DNA of 13,359 nucleotides from an uncultured Peptoniphilus sp. GTDB lineage: Bacteria > Bacillota > Clostridia > Tissierellales > Peptoniphilaceae. The first letter of the stretch is position 1; every line of letters starts with the position of its first letter. The DNA is taken from the NCBI GenBank assembly GCA_947254665.1, contig CAMYEJ010000021.1, positions 1-13,359 on the forward strand. Direction: 5' to 3'. Below, piece after piece: positions 1 through 7,446 of the stretch. The notes below the pieces were generated by a model that was given only the letters and a program-made list of their open reading frames with translations, was not told where the DNA came from and did not search any database. The translations under genes were made by a program, and so were the position numbers.

Positions 1-528
1 CTCATATTGTTTAACCCTAGATTCTAATTCTTTTTGCAATTCTAACTGCAAATCTGTAACATTTCTTGTATATTTATCAAGTATTTTTACTATTTTTTCT
101 TGAGTTTCTATAGAAGGTATTGGAATTTCTGTTTCCTTCAGCAATGAAAAATGCCTCATATAGTTTCCTTTCATCTCATAGAAATTTAAAATAGCATGAT
201 AAAAATATCTTGAATTTAAATACTTTTCATTTGTCTTTAAAACCTTGATTCCATCTGCTCCCTGTGCAAATTGAAAGTCTATATACTTTATACTTTCAGT
301 ATGATCTCCAAATACTACATATTTATTTTTTTTAAAAGTTGCATTTTCATCATTTGTGTATCCGACAATAAATTTTTGACCTTGGTCTATAATAGGATAC
401 AATCCTTCGTCTAAATATTCCTGTTTCTTAATTTTTTTGATAGGTGAAATAACATTGATATCTTTTATATCACCAATCTTCTTCCACTCGACCTTTTCAC
501 CTTTTAATAGTTCATCTATCTTGGTCAT
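1..528 (-). CDS. hsdS: Type I restriction-modification specificity subunit HsdS (partial, C-terminal part outside window)
   Basis: This is the DNA-recognition subunit of a type I restriction-modification enzyme, which carries the target recognition domains that direct the methyltransferase and nuclease. I translated it from an ATG at 528; the frame is open for 176 codons to the window edge, so the second half is missing. Residues about 45-105 carry the typical first recognition-domain signatures, including [21 protein letters not shown] and a QGADGIK-like FAQGADGIK. Near the edge come [17 protein letters not shown] and a charged helix, which match the conserved coiled-coil spacer between the two recognition domains. 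The ATG overlaps the end of hsdM by 17 nt in another frame, and AAAGGA lies 8 nt upstream of it, so translation is probably coupled to hsdM. No hsdR or inverting recombinase is visible. The family call is firm; the specificity cannot be read from sequence. Confidence 0.9.
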   Translation of the reverse strand, partial: MTKIDELLKGEKVEWKKIGDIKDINVISPIKKIKKQEYLDEGLYPIIDQGQKFIVGYTNDENATFKKNKYVVFGDHTESIKYIDFQFAQGADGIKVLKTNEKYLNSRYFYHAILNFYEMKGNYMRHFSLLKETEIPIPSIETQEKIVKILDKYTRNVTDLQLELQKELESRVKQYE

Positions 529-2101
529 CTTCAAGGTCCTTTACTATTTCATTTATAGAAGCTCTTAGTTCATCTATCTTTTTTACTGTCTCTTCGATTT
601 CTCTATTCAAGACTACTATGTCTATCTTTTCTCTGGTGTCTTCTTTTTCGACATAGGTGGACACGGAGAGGTTGTAGTCATTTTCTATTATTTCTTCTAT
701 TGGCACATATCTTGAAAAATATTCTTTTTCTTCTCTATTTCTAAATTCTTCTACTATTGCATCGATATTTTTTTGTTCCAAAATATTGTTATTAGTCTCT
801 TTTTTAAATTCCTTGCTCGCGTCTATGAATAGTATTTTATTTTCTGTTTTATTCTTAGCCATGACCAGTATACAGGTAGCTATAGATGTTCCGAAGAATA
901 GATTTTCTGGTAGTTGTATTACACAGTCGATGAAGTTGTTGTCTACGAGGTACTGTCTAATAGTTTTTTCTGCGCCTTTTCTATAAAATATCCCCGGGAA
1001 ACATACTATTGCTGCTCTTCCCTTGCTAGATAGGTATGCTAGTGAATGTAGTATAAACGCATAATCCGCATATGATTTTGGTGCCAACCTGCCTGCTGGT
1101 GCAAATCTCTCGTCTGTTATTAGAGTTGGATCGGCATCTCCTATCCATTTTATTGAATATGGTGGGTTTGAAACTATTGCATCGAATGGTTTTTCGTCCT
1201 TGTGTTGCGGTTGTAGTAATGTGTCCCCTCTCTTTATGGAGAAGTTGTTGTAGTTTACATTATGAAGAAACATGTTCATACGAGCTAGGTTGAAGTTGGT
1301 CATATTTATTTCTTGTCCAAAAAATCCTTCGTCTATTATATGTTCTTCGAATTGTTTTTTCATTTGTAAAAGTAGCGAACCACTGCCGCAGGTAGGATCG
1401 TATACTTTGTTTACGCTGGTTTTGCCGTCCATTACGATTCTTGCCAATAGTTTTGATACTGTCTGTGGCGTGAAGAATTCTCCACCAGATTTACCTGCAT
1501 TGCTCGCGTAGTTTGAGATTAAATATTCGTAGGCATCTCCGAATGCATCTATGTCATTCTTTTGAAATTCTCCAAAGTTTATCTCTGATATTCCCGTTAA
1601 GATATCCGCTAGTCTTTTATTTTTTTCTGGTACGTTTCCCCCAAGTCTGTTGCTCTTGGTATCTACATCTTCAAATAGTCCTTTTATATCGTCTTCTGAT
1701 GGATAACCTACTGCGCTTCCTTCTATGGCTTTAAATATATTTGCTAAATCTGTGTTCAGATTTTCATTGGTTCTCGCATCTTTACAAACGTTTACAAAAA
1801 GCTCACTTGGCAAGATAAAAAATCCTTTGTCTTCTACTGTTCCTGGTCTGAAATCTCTCTCTGCTTCTTCGTCTGAGATATTTGCATAGTCAAAGTCTAG
1901 ATCTCCCGCTTCATGCTCTGCACTGTTGAAAAATTCAGTTATGTTTTCGGAAATAAATCTATAGAATAGAATTCCTAATATGTATTGTTTGAAATCCCAA
2001 CCGTCGACAGCTCCTCTTACATTGTCTGCAATCGCCCATATCTTTCTATGTAGCTCTGCTCTTTGCAATGATTCATTGTTTTGATTTTCTAAATTTGCCA
2101 T
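512..2101 (-). CDS. hsdM: Type I restriction-modification DNA methyltransferase subunit HsdM
   Basis: This is the adenine-N6 DNA methyltransferase subunit of a type I system, working with HsdS (M2S) and HsdR. Numbered from the upstream Met at 2107, residues about 15-165 form the HsdM N-terminal helical domain. GGEFFTP (208-214) is followed by the SAM-binding motif I DPTCGSGS (237-244) and the catalytic motif IV NPPY (314-317), with a helical tail at the end. All key residues are present, so it should be active. The frame allows ATG at 2107 or, two codons later, at 2101. I prefer 2101 because GAGGG at 2108-2112 touches the first ATG but sits 6 nt from the second, giving 529 aa. It overlaps hsdS by 17 nt. 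A candidate extended -10 promoter lies about 55 nt upstream. An hsdR gene is expected beyond the window on the hsdS side or elsewhere. Confidence 0.95.
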   Translation of the reverse strand: MANLENQNNESLQRAELHRKIWAIADNVRGAVDGWDFKQYILGILFYRFISENITEFFNSAEHEAGDLDFDYANISDEEAERDFRPGTVEDKGFFILPSELFVNVCKDARTNENLNTDLANIFKAIEGSAVGYPSEDDIKGLFEDVDTKSNRLGGNVPEKNKRLADILTGISEINFGEFQKNDIDAFGDAYEYLISNYASNAGKSGGEFFTPQTVSKLLARIVMDGKTSVNKVYDPTCGSGSLLLQMKKQFEEHIIDEGFFGQEINMTNFNLARMNMFLHNVNYNNFSIKRGDTLLQPQHKDEKPFDAIVSNPPYSIKWIGDADPTLITDERFAPAGRLAPKSYADYAFILHSLAYLSSKGRAAIVCFPGIFYRKGAEKTIRQYLVDNNFIDCVIQLPENLFFGTSIATCILVMAKNKTENKILFIDASKEFKKETNNNILEQKNIDAIVEEFRNREEKEYFSRYVPIEEIIENDYNLSVSTYVEKEDTREKIDIVVLNREIEETVKKIDELRASINEIVKDLEDDQDR

Positions 2102-2156
2102 TTTCATCCCTCTTTGTTTATTTTTATTTTTAATTTTATTATGTTTTATTTATTTT

Positions 2157-2165
2157 ATTATATCA
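2157..2165 (-). promoter_or_regulatory. Candidate extended -10 promoter for hsdM
   Basis: On the minus strand this reads TGATATAAT, a consensus extended -10 (TGnTATAAT). No good -35 is seen; CTGAAA lies upstream at a poor 19-nt spacing. Transcription would start near 2150, leaving a leader of about 50 AT-rich nt before the hsdM start. The region lies between the operon terminator at 2257-2277 and hsdM, so hsdM needs its own promoter here. Confidence 0.45.
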
Positions 2166-2250
2166 CGTATTTGCGGTTTATTTTCAGGTTTCTGAGCTAT
2201 CTAAATTATAAAGCTAGTTTTTTCTATTTTGTTTTTTATATTATTTGGGC

Positions 2251-2277
2251 ATGAAAAAACCACCTTTACGGTGGTTT
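2251..2277 (-). terminator. Rho-independent terminator of the seven-gene operon
   Basis: A perfect 8-bp stem (AAACCACC / GGTGGTTT, 2257-2264 and 2270-2277) with a 5-nt loop. On the minus strand it runs directly into a T6 tract before CAT. It lies about 20 nt past the stop codon of the isochorismatase-family gene and separates that operon from hsdM. Confidence 0.85.
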
Positions 2278-2297
2278 CTGCTGTTAGTATGGAAATT

Positions 2298-2849
2298 TTA
2301 TTTTATTAAATTTTGTACTTTTTTAAATTCGTCAGAGCCTGCTTTTTTAAGTAGGTCGAAGAGTACGGTTTCTGTGGTGGTTATCACACAGCCTAGTTCT
2401 CTTAAGTTTTTAAGCGCATTTTTGTAATTTAGTTTTGCTCTTGATCCTACTGCATCGCTTACGATAAATACTTCATATCCAGCTTCTATCATATCTCTTG
2501 CGGTTTGGAATACACAGATATGGGTTTCAATTCCTGTTATGATTACTTGTTTTATGCCTTGTTTTTCAAATTCAGCTTTGAAATTTTCGTCCTTCATACA
2601 TGAGAAATAAGATTTTTCAAGTTCTATTGAATCTCCAAGTGGCTTTCTTATTTCTGCATTCATTGGTCCAAGTCCCTTTGGATATTGTAGGGTGATCACA
2701 TTTTTCATACCCATTATTTCAGATGCTTTTGCTAATATTATATTATTTTTTAGCACGTCATCTTTATTGAATATGGCTGCTAGTAGTTTGTCTTGGATGT
2801 CTATGAATAGAAATCCAGCCTTATCTCTTTCTAATTCAAATCTTTTCAA
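2298..2849 (-). CDS. Isochorismatase-family cysteine hydrolase
   Basis: A 183-residue single-domain protein of the isochorismatase-like (cysteine hydrolase) superfamily, which includes nicotinamidases, YcaC-type proteins and other amide or ester hydrolases. The expected catalytic triad can be placed as D17 (in FIDIQD), K79 (in LEKSYFS) and C112 (in GIETHICV, with the usual cis-peptide neighbourhood). A late SDAVGSR motif is also typical. Its substrate cannot be told; the histidine/aspartate metal site of true nicotinamidases was not evident, so nicotinamidase is not favoured. The start is TTG at 2849, preceded by AGGAGG with a 5-nt gap, and it overlaps the stop codon of the upstream PfkB-like gene as TTGA, which points to translational coupling. 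It is the last gene of the operon, followed by a strong terminator. Family is confident; function is unknown. Confidence 0.85.
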   Translation of the reverse strand: MKRFELERDKAGFLFIDIQDKLLAAIFNKDDVLKNNIILAKASEIMGMKNVITLQYPKGLGPMNAEIRKPLGDSIELEKSYFSCMKDENFKAEFEKQGIKQVIITGIETHICVFQTARDMIEAGYEVFIVSDAVGSRAKLNYKNALKNLRELGCVITTTETVLFDLLKKAGSDEFKKVQNLIK

Positions 2850-3787
2850 TTTAGCCTCCTTAGCACTACTTTGTTCATTATTTCTTTGATATCACTCATG
2901 TCTACATCGCTTTCGCTTTTATAATTTTTAAATGCAGATATTGCAAAGGCGAGTTTCAATGTTGTATCTAAACTATATTTTTTGCTTAGTCCAAGGGCAA
3001 GTCCTGTGAGCATTAGATTTTTATCCAAGGTTGATACTTCCATTCCTTCTATGGATAGTTTGTAGGATTCATCTTTGCTTACAAATACTGCAGACACTCT
3101 ACCCAGTGCTACTACCATTTCATAGATATTTAGTTTCGGTTGTAGTGATCTTACTACGTCCTTGTCGTAGCTAATTGGATCTCCTGTTAATTTTTGAAGT
3201 TGAGTCTTGTCGATTACTAAACCCTTGATCTTCGTGTTTTTTATAAGTACTTCATCTCTAAAGGATGCCACTACTTCTTTATTATTATTTTCTGCAATTA
3301 TCGCTACATTTTCGTAGAAGTCAGACTCTAAGTTTAAATTGTCCGTTTCATTTAGCACAAGTATTCCATCTTCTTTTGAGATTTCGTTGATTCTTGAAAG
3401 TATTTCTGTCTCCGTTGCTGAGGTCATCCTAGGAGTTTTTGAGATGATGTCGAAGGATTTGTTTTCTTCATCTTCTACTTCCCCTTCTTTTTCCTCACAG
3501 TTTATTGTAACTTTAACCTGTTCAACGGATTCGTCCAATAATTTTACAATGTCTGTATCTATTCTTAAATTCTCAAGATATTCCCTGATTATTTTTCCAT
3601 TTTCTAAGCCTAGGCAGGTCAAAACCTTGGAATTTTCTCCGAGTTTTTTAATGGTCATCGCTGATGTTATACCTGTGGTGCCTATGCTTCTACTGGTACT
3701 TTGGGCGGTGTTTTCTCTATCTCTTGTAAATCCATCTAAGCTATATTCTTTTATGAGCCTGGGATTAAAGTCACAAAAACAAATCAT
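2846..3787 (-). CDS. PfkB-fold (ribokinase/1-phosphofructokinase-like) protein, probably inactive as a kinase
   Basis: A 313-residue protein with the overall layout of the PfkB sugar-kinase family, closest in feel to the FruK/LacC (1-phosphofructokinase, tagatose-6-phosphate kinase) branch. Family landmarks that remain are an N-terminal beta strand ending in NP (8-9), KKLGENSKVLTCLG (47-60), an REYLE segment (68-72), VALGRVSAVFV (227-237) and the C-terminal helical region. However, key motifs are changed. The GGKGxN sugar-binding motif reads GTTGITS (36-42). NPxxD lacks its Asp (I12). The GAGD catalytic loop reads VSTLDKNLMLTG (251-262), one residue shorter and with no catalytic Asp. It is therefore likely a pseudoenzyme or has a different activity. 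It starts 10 nt after the phosphoglucomutase stop, with AAAGGAG before ATG, and overlaps the next gene by 4 nt. The motif loss is seen directly; a regulatory or scaffold role would be guesswork. Confidence 0.75.
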   Translation of the reverse strand: MICFCDFNPRLIKEYSLDGFTRDRENTAQSTSRSIGTTGITSAMTIKKLGENSKVLTCLGLENGKIIREYLENLRIDTDIVKLLDESVEQVKVTINCEEKEGEVEDEENKSFDIISKTPRMTSATETEILSRINEISKEDGILVLNETDNLNLESDFYENVAIIAENNNKEVVASFRDEVLIKNTKIKGLVIDKTQLQKLTGDPISYDKDVVRSLQPKLNIYEMVVALGRVSAVFVSKDESYKLSIEGMEVSTLDKNLMLTGLALGLSKKYSLDTTLKLAFAISAFKNYKSESDVDMSDIKEIMNKVVLRRLN

Positions 3788-3797
3788 ATTTTCTCCT

Positions 3798-5477
3798 TTA
3801 CTCTACACTTAAAAGTGTACTTTCTACAACTTTTGCAATTTTAGAAACTTTGTCTCTTGACTCTATTCTATCATTACTTTTTGCATAGATGTATAGTTTT
3901 ATTTTTGGTTCTGTTCCAGATGGTCTAACTGCGAACCAAGATCCGTCTTCCAATTTGTATATAAGCACGTTGGAGCTTGGATTTCCGTTGAATCCATGGA
4001 GATAATCATTTACTTCTCTTACTTTGATGTCGCCAAATTCTTTAAACTCTGTCTTTCTGAAGTAATCCATCATCCTTGCTATTCTCTTTTGACCTTCTAT
4101 TCCTTCTAGAACTATACTCTTTAAATATTCGGTGTAGTACCCATATTCTCTAAACATTTTTTCTAGAACTTCGTATAGAGTTAGTCCTTGTTTCTTGTAG
4201 TAGGCTGCCATTTCGCAGATAAGCATGGAGATAATTACTCCATCCTTGTCCCTTACATGGTTGCCGTAGACGTATCCAATAGATTCTTCATAACCAAAAA
4301 TAAAGTCGTGTTCCTTGTTTCTATCCCAAATGTTTGGAAGGTTGCAGATATTTTTAAATCCTGTCAAAGTTTCAAAAGTTTCTACTCCAAATGATTTCGC
4401 AATCTTCTCTGACATATCTCCTGTTACTATGGATTTTACGATTGCACCTTTTTTTGAAATTTTATTTTTTTCTTTAAGTCCACTTAAGATATAGTAGGTT
4501 AGCATGGAACCGATTTGGTTTCCATTAAATGCATAGTAACCACCTTCGTACTTGCCGAGCATAGCAACTCTATCGCAGTCTGGATCGGTTGCAAATATAA
4601 GTTCTGCATCCGTCTTTTCTCCGAGAGCTACTGCATATTTAAATGCGGCTACATCTTCTGGGTTTGGATATCCAACGGTAGTAAAGTCTGGGTCTGGATT
4701 TTCTTGTTCAGGTACGACTTTAATATTTTTAAAACCACGTACTTGTAGTACATGCCTTACTGGTTTATTTCCAGTTCCATTAAGTGGTGTGTAGACGATT
4801 TTGATTCCTAAATCAAGTTCGTCATCGTCGTGAATTCTTCTCTTTAGAGTTTCTTCAAAGTAGGATTCGTCCAAATCATGTTTTAAAACTTCTACAATTC
4901 CAGATTTTTTCGCTTCTTCTAGGCTTGGTAAATCTTCTACATCGTATGATGATTCTTTAATATTATTTTGAATTTCATTTGCAATATCGTCTAGGATTTG
5001 AGAACCTTCGTCCCAATATACTTTGTATCCGTTGTAAATTTTTGGGTTGTGGGAAGCAGTTATAACTATTCCCGCTTGTGTTTTTAAGTACCTAACAGCG
5101 TAGGATAGCATCGGAGTTGGTCTAATTCCATCGAAGATATAACATTTCACTCCCATACTTGCAAAGACTCTCGCAGCGATTTCCGTAAATTCTTTGGACT
5201 TATGTCTTACGTCGTGAGCGATTACAACACCTTTTTCCTTGCCACCTTCTCTTGCAAGCACAGCCTTTGCCAAACCTTTTGTGGCTCTTGCGATGACGTA
5301 TTCGTTCATTCTATTGGTTCCAAGTCCCAATATTCCTCTTAGGCCCGCTGTACCAAATTCCAAATCTTTGTAGAATCTATCTTTGATTTCAGAGTCTGCT
5401 AATTTTTTTAGTTCTTCTCTTTCACTTTCGTTTAAAAAACTAGAGTTCAGCCATTCTTCATAAGTTTCTCTGTACAT
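3798..5477 (-). CDS. pgcA: Alpha-phosphoglucomutase / phosphomannomutase (PgcA type)
   Basis: A cytoplasmic phosphohexomutase that interconverts glucose-1-phosphate and glucose-6-phosphate (possibly also mannose phosphates), feeding UDP-glucose, glycolipid and polysaccharide synthesis or glycogen use. At 559 residues it has the usual length of the Firmicute PgcA group. All four signature sites are present: the phosphoserine loop TASHNP (140-145, Ser142), the metal loop DPDCDR (298-303), the sugar-binding GYEES (395-399), and the phosphate-binding RPSGTEP (518-524). FGTAGLRG (41-48) is the typical N-terminal motif. The ATG has GAGGG 5 nt upstream. It lies 9 nt after the ybaK-type gene and 10 nt before the PfkB-like gene, so all three are almost surely co-transcribed. 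Nothing odd is seen in the protein. Substrate preference between glucose and mannose forms is inferred from subfamily resemblance only. Confidence 0.95.
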   Translation of the reverse strand: MYRETYEEWLNSSFLNESEREELKKLADSEIKDRFYKDLEFGTAGLRGILGLGTNRMNEYVIARATKGLAKAVLAREGGKEKGVVIAHDVRHKSKEFTEIAARVFASMGVKCYIFDGIRPTPMLSYAVRYLKTQAGIVITASHNPKIYNGYKVYWDEGSQILDDIANEIQNNIKESSYDVEDLPSLEEAKKSGIVEVLKHDLDESYFEETLKRRIHDDDELDLGIKIVYTPLNGTGNKPVRHVLQVRGFKNIKVVPEQENPDPDFTTVGYPNPEDVAAFKYAVALGEKTDAELIFATDPDCDRVAMLGKYEGGYYAFNGNQIGSMLTYYILSGLKEKNKISKKGAIVKSIVTGDMSEKIAKSFGVETFETLTGFKNICNLPNIWDRNKEHDFIFGYEESIGYVYGNHVRDKDGVIISMLICEMAAYYKKQGLTLYEVLEKMFREYGYYTEYLKSIVLEGIEGQKRIARMMDYFRKTEFKEFGDIKVREVNDYLHGFNGNPSSNVLIYKLEDGSWFAVRPSGTEPKIKLYIYAKSNDRIESRDKVSKIAKVVESTLLSVE

Positions 5478-5486
5478 TTTATCCCT

Positions 5487-5954
5487 CTATTCTTTGATTA
5501 AATCGCAGAACTTAGCATTTACAAGACTAGCTAAATCCTTTGGGTTAATAATTATCTGTTCACCAATATGGCCTGCGGAAACGTAGAACTCTTCCAAATT
5601 TTCCGCATCCTTATGGATAAATGTTGGAAATAATTTCTTCATACCAACTGGAGAGCATCCTCCGTGGATGTATCCTGTTAGTGGCAAGAGGTTCTTCGCC
5701 TTTAACATTTCTATTTTCTTAACTCCGCAAGCTTTTGCAGCCTTTTTAAGATCCAAGTTATCATCACTTGGAATTACAAATACAAAATTTAAATCTCCAG
5801 ATTCAGTTACCAAGGTTTTGTAGACCATCTTTGTATCCACTCCAAGCTTTTCTGCTGCGTCTACTCCACTTAGAGCTTCGTCTGGTTCATAGGAACTGCT
5901 TCTGTAATTAATTTTGTGACTGTCTAATATTCTCATTACATTTGTTTTTTTCAT
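5487..5954 (-). CDS. ybaK: YbaK/EbsC-type Cys-tRNA(Pro) deacylase
   Basis: A 155-residue single-domain trans-editing factor of the YbaK/ProX superfamily. Known family members hydrolyse Cys-tRNA(Pro) formed by mischarging by prolyl-tRNA synthetase. Signature features are the catalytic-site lysine in VYKTLV (K46), the IPSDDNLDLKKAAKA segment (61-75), and the GGCSPVG loop (98-104) that marks the YbaK group rather than the ProXp-ala editing group. The length is normal for the family. The ATG at 5954 lies 5 nt after the permease stop codon with no strong ribosome binding site (only a weak GGGG further up), so translation probably depends on coupling with the permease gene. It sits between a metal transporter and phosphoglucomutase, which says little about function. 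Family assignment is confident. Confidence 0.92.
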   Translation of the reverse strand: MKKTNVMRILDSHKINYRSSSYEPDEALSGVDAAEKLGVDTKMVYKTLVTESGDLNFVFVIPSDDNLDLKKAAKACGVKKIEMLKAKNLLPLTGYIHGGCSPVGMKKLFPTFIHKDAENLEEFYVSAGHIGEQIIINPKDLASLVNAKFCDLIKE

Positions 5955-5959
5955 AGTAA

Positions 5960-6766
5960 TTATTTACCCCATTTTTTATTATTCAAAAGAATTACCACCA
6001 CTAGAGTTATGACTCCAAGTAGGACTATTGTTCCTCCCGGTTTAAGTCCAAGGTAGAAGGATAGAAAAAGTCCTGTTACGGTGAAAAATATTCCAAATAC
6101 GGATGACATTATCGTCGTCTTGAAATATGATTTTTCAAATTGCATAGCACAGGCAACTGGAAGAATCATAAGGGAACTGATTATTAATATCCCGACTGTT
6201 CTTGCAGATAGTGAAACTGTGAGTGCAACCAAAATCATAAATATTAAATTGATGCGGTCCACTGGCACTCCACTTATTTTAGCAGAATTTTCGTCGAAGG
6301 ATATATAGAGTAGATCTCTGTAGAAATATATAAATAAAAGTAGCACCACTGCTGATACAAAGATTACAATCCACATCTCTTCGTCTGTTATTGCAACTAT
6401 TGAACCAAATAGAAATGATTCAAAATTGGTCCTTGTCTTTACAAATCCAGTTAATAATGCTGCAAGACCTATTCCTGTACTCATGGTGATTGATGTGGAC
6501 AGGTCCGCATATCCCGGAAGTTTTTTACGAATAACTTCTATAAATAACGCTGATAATACGCAGAGCACTATGCTCATTAGTAGTGGTTGAAAACTCATTA
6601 CAGAGCCCAGCATAACGCCTGCAAGTGCCACGTGACTCATTGCATCCCCGATGATGGACATCTTTTTATTTACTACCACCACTCCCATAAGTGGAATAAT
6701 AAGGCTTATGATGCATCCAACTATCAGTGCTTTTATCATGTAAGGATACGAAAATATTTCCATCAT
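5960..6766 (-). CDS. znuB: Zinc/manganese ABC transporter permease (ZnuB/AdcB/MntB type)
   Basis: The integral membrane subunit of an ABC-3 family metal importer. The 268-residue protein is mostly hydrophobic, with about eight membrane segments (for example 13-32, 46-56, 62-78, 96-108, 130-148, 172-186, 190-208, 221-240, 246-261). It carries the family motif GDAMSHVALAGV (40-51) near the N-terminus, and the cytoplasmic coupling region (about 150-170) has RDLLYISFDENSAKISGV. Two ATG codons are possible (6766 and 6763). GGAGG is only 2 nt from the first and 5 nt from the second, so the second may be the true start. The first overlaps the ATPase stop as ATGA. It belongs to the same unit as the His-rich binding protein and ATPase; zinc is favoured over manganese because of that binding protein. 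Confidence 0.93.
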   Translation of the reverse strand: MMEIFSYPYMIKALIVGCIISLIIPLMGVVVVNKKMSIIGDAMSHVALAGVMLGSVMSFQPLLMSIVLCVLSALFIEVIRKKLPGYADLSTSITMSTGIGLAALLTGFVKTRTNFESFLFGSIVAITDEEMWIVIFVSAVVLLLFIYFYRDLLYISFDENSAKISGVPVDRINLIFMILVALTVSLSARTVGILIISSLMILPVACAMQFEKSYFKTTIMSSVFGIFFTVTGLFLSFYLGLKPGGTIVLLGVITLVVVILLNNKKWGK

Positions 6767-7410
6767 AGCCTCCTTATCTTCTTTTCACTAAGTTCAAAAG
6801 TTACGTTTAAGTACTGCGAAACATCTCTGAGCTCGTGGGTTATTACCAAGATTGTTTTATCATGAGCAGCATTTAGATGGTGAAGGAGCTCGTAGAGACT
6901 TCTTCTAGAGTTTTCATCCACACCATTTGTAGGTTCATCTAAAATTAAAAATTTTGTATTTTTAACGAGAGCCTTGGCAATTAGAACCCTCTGTCTCTGT
7001 CCTCCACTTAGTTTTGAATAGAGAGTTTCGTATTCGTCTTCCATTCCAACTTGGGAAAGTGCGTATAGAATTGAATCTTTTATCTCCGGTGAAACTTTTT
7101 TAAAGCCCCTAAGTCTGTCATAAAACGCAAGGCTTACTAGTTCTCCAACGGTGATTGGAAATTCCCTTGTGGTTCCTATTTGAAGTTGAGGAACATATCC
7201 TATATCTGTGGTTTCTATTCCCGTAGTATAAATTCTACCAGAATCTGGTTCAAGTTCCTTCAAAATAAGTTTTATAAGGGTGGATTTTCCCGATCCATTT
7301 CTACCGATTAAGGCTGCGAAATCTCCCTTTTCAATTTCTAAATTCACATCGTCTAAAATTATATCTCTTTCGTAGGCGAATGTTAAGTTTTCTATCTTAA
7401 GTATACTCAT
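6763..7410 (-). CDS. znuC: Zinc/manganese ABC transporter ATP-binding protein (ZnuC/AdcC type)
   Basis: The cytoplasmic ATPase that powers the metal importer. At 215 residues it is a short, single nucleotide-binding domain. All motifs are intact: Walker A GRNGSGKST (36-44), Q-loop at Q75 (YVPQ), signature LSGGQ (134-138), Walker B FLILDEP (154-160), and switch histidine H192 in ITHEL. The C-terminus ends soon after the switch region, so it lacks the His-rich extension of proteobacterial ZnuC. No Shine-Dalgarno lies right before the ATG. The only strong one (AAGGAG, 7438-7443) is separated from the start by a perfect hairpin (7419-7437), leaving 8 nt if the hairpin folds. It overlaps the permease gene by 4 nt and follows the binding-protein gene by 36 nt. 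Confidence 0.94.
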   Translation of the reverse strand: MSILKIENLTFAYERDIILDDVNLEIEKGDFAALIGRNGSGKSTLIKLILKELEPDSGRIYTTGIETTDIGYVPQLQIGTTREFPITVGELVSLAFYDRLRGFKKVSPEIKDSILYALSQVGMEDEYETLYSKLSGGQRQRVLIAKALVKNTKFLILDEPTNGVDENSRRSLYELLHHLNAAHDKTILVITHELRDVSQYLNVTFELSEKKIRRL

Positions 7411-7418
7411 AATAAAAT

Positions 7419-7437
7419 GGGAAGTCTAAGACTTCCC
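7419..7437. promoter_or_regulatory. Perfect intergenic hairpin between binding-protein and ATPase genes
   Basis: An inverted repeat GGGAAGTCT-A-AGACTTCCC, 9-bp arms around one base (in RNA 8 bp with a 3-nt loop). It fills the only real gap in the operon. On the transcribed minus strand the following sequence is ATTTTATT and then the ATG of the ATPase gene, a weak U tract, so it could act as a leaky terminator or as an RNA 3'-end stabiliser for the binding-protein message. It also sits between the only good Shine-Dalgarno and the ATPase start codon. On the plus strand it is followed by a longer T run, but no plus-strand gene is near. Confidence 0.7.
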
Positions 7438-7446
7438 CTCCTTTTT

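Noticed and set aside
2108..2250. Small RNA or small gene between the operon terminator and hsdM
   Set aside because: The stretch is A/T-rich with no open frame with a ribosome binding site and no stable stem other than the terminator; only a promoter can be supported.
2298..2849. Nicotinamidase (PncA)
   Set aside because: The cysteine hydrolase triad is present but the Asp/His metal-binding cluster expected after the first catalytic Asp is not evident, so only the broader family is claimed.
3339..3812. A 157-codon open frame on the plus strand opposite the PfkB-like gene
   Set aside because: It is antisense to a gene with recognisable family features and has Ser/Phe-rich low-complexity content typical of the reverse of acidic coding sequence, with no ribosome binding site of note.
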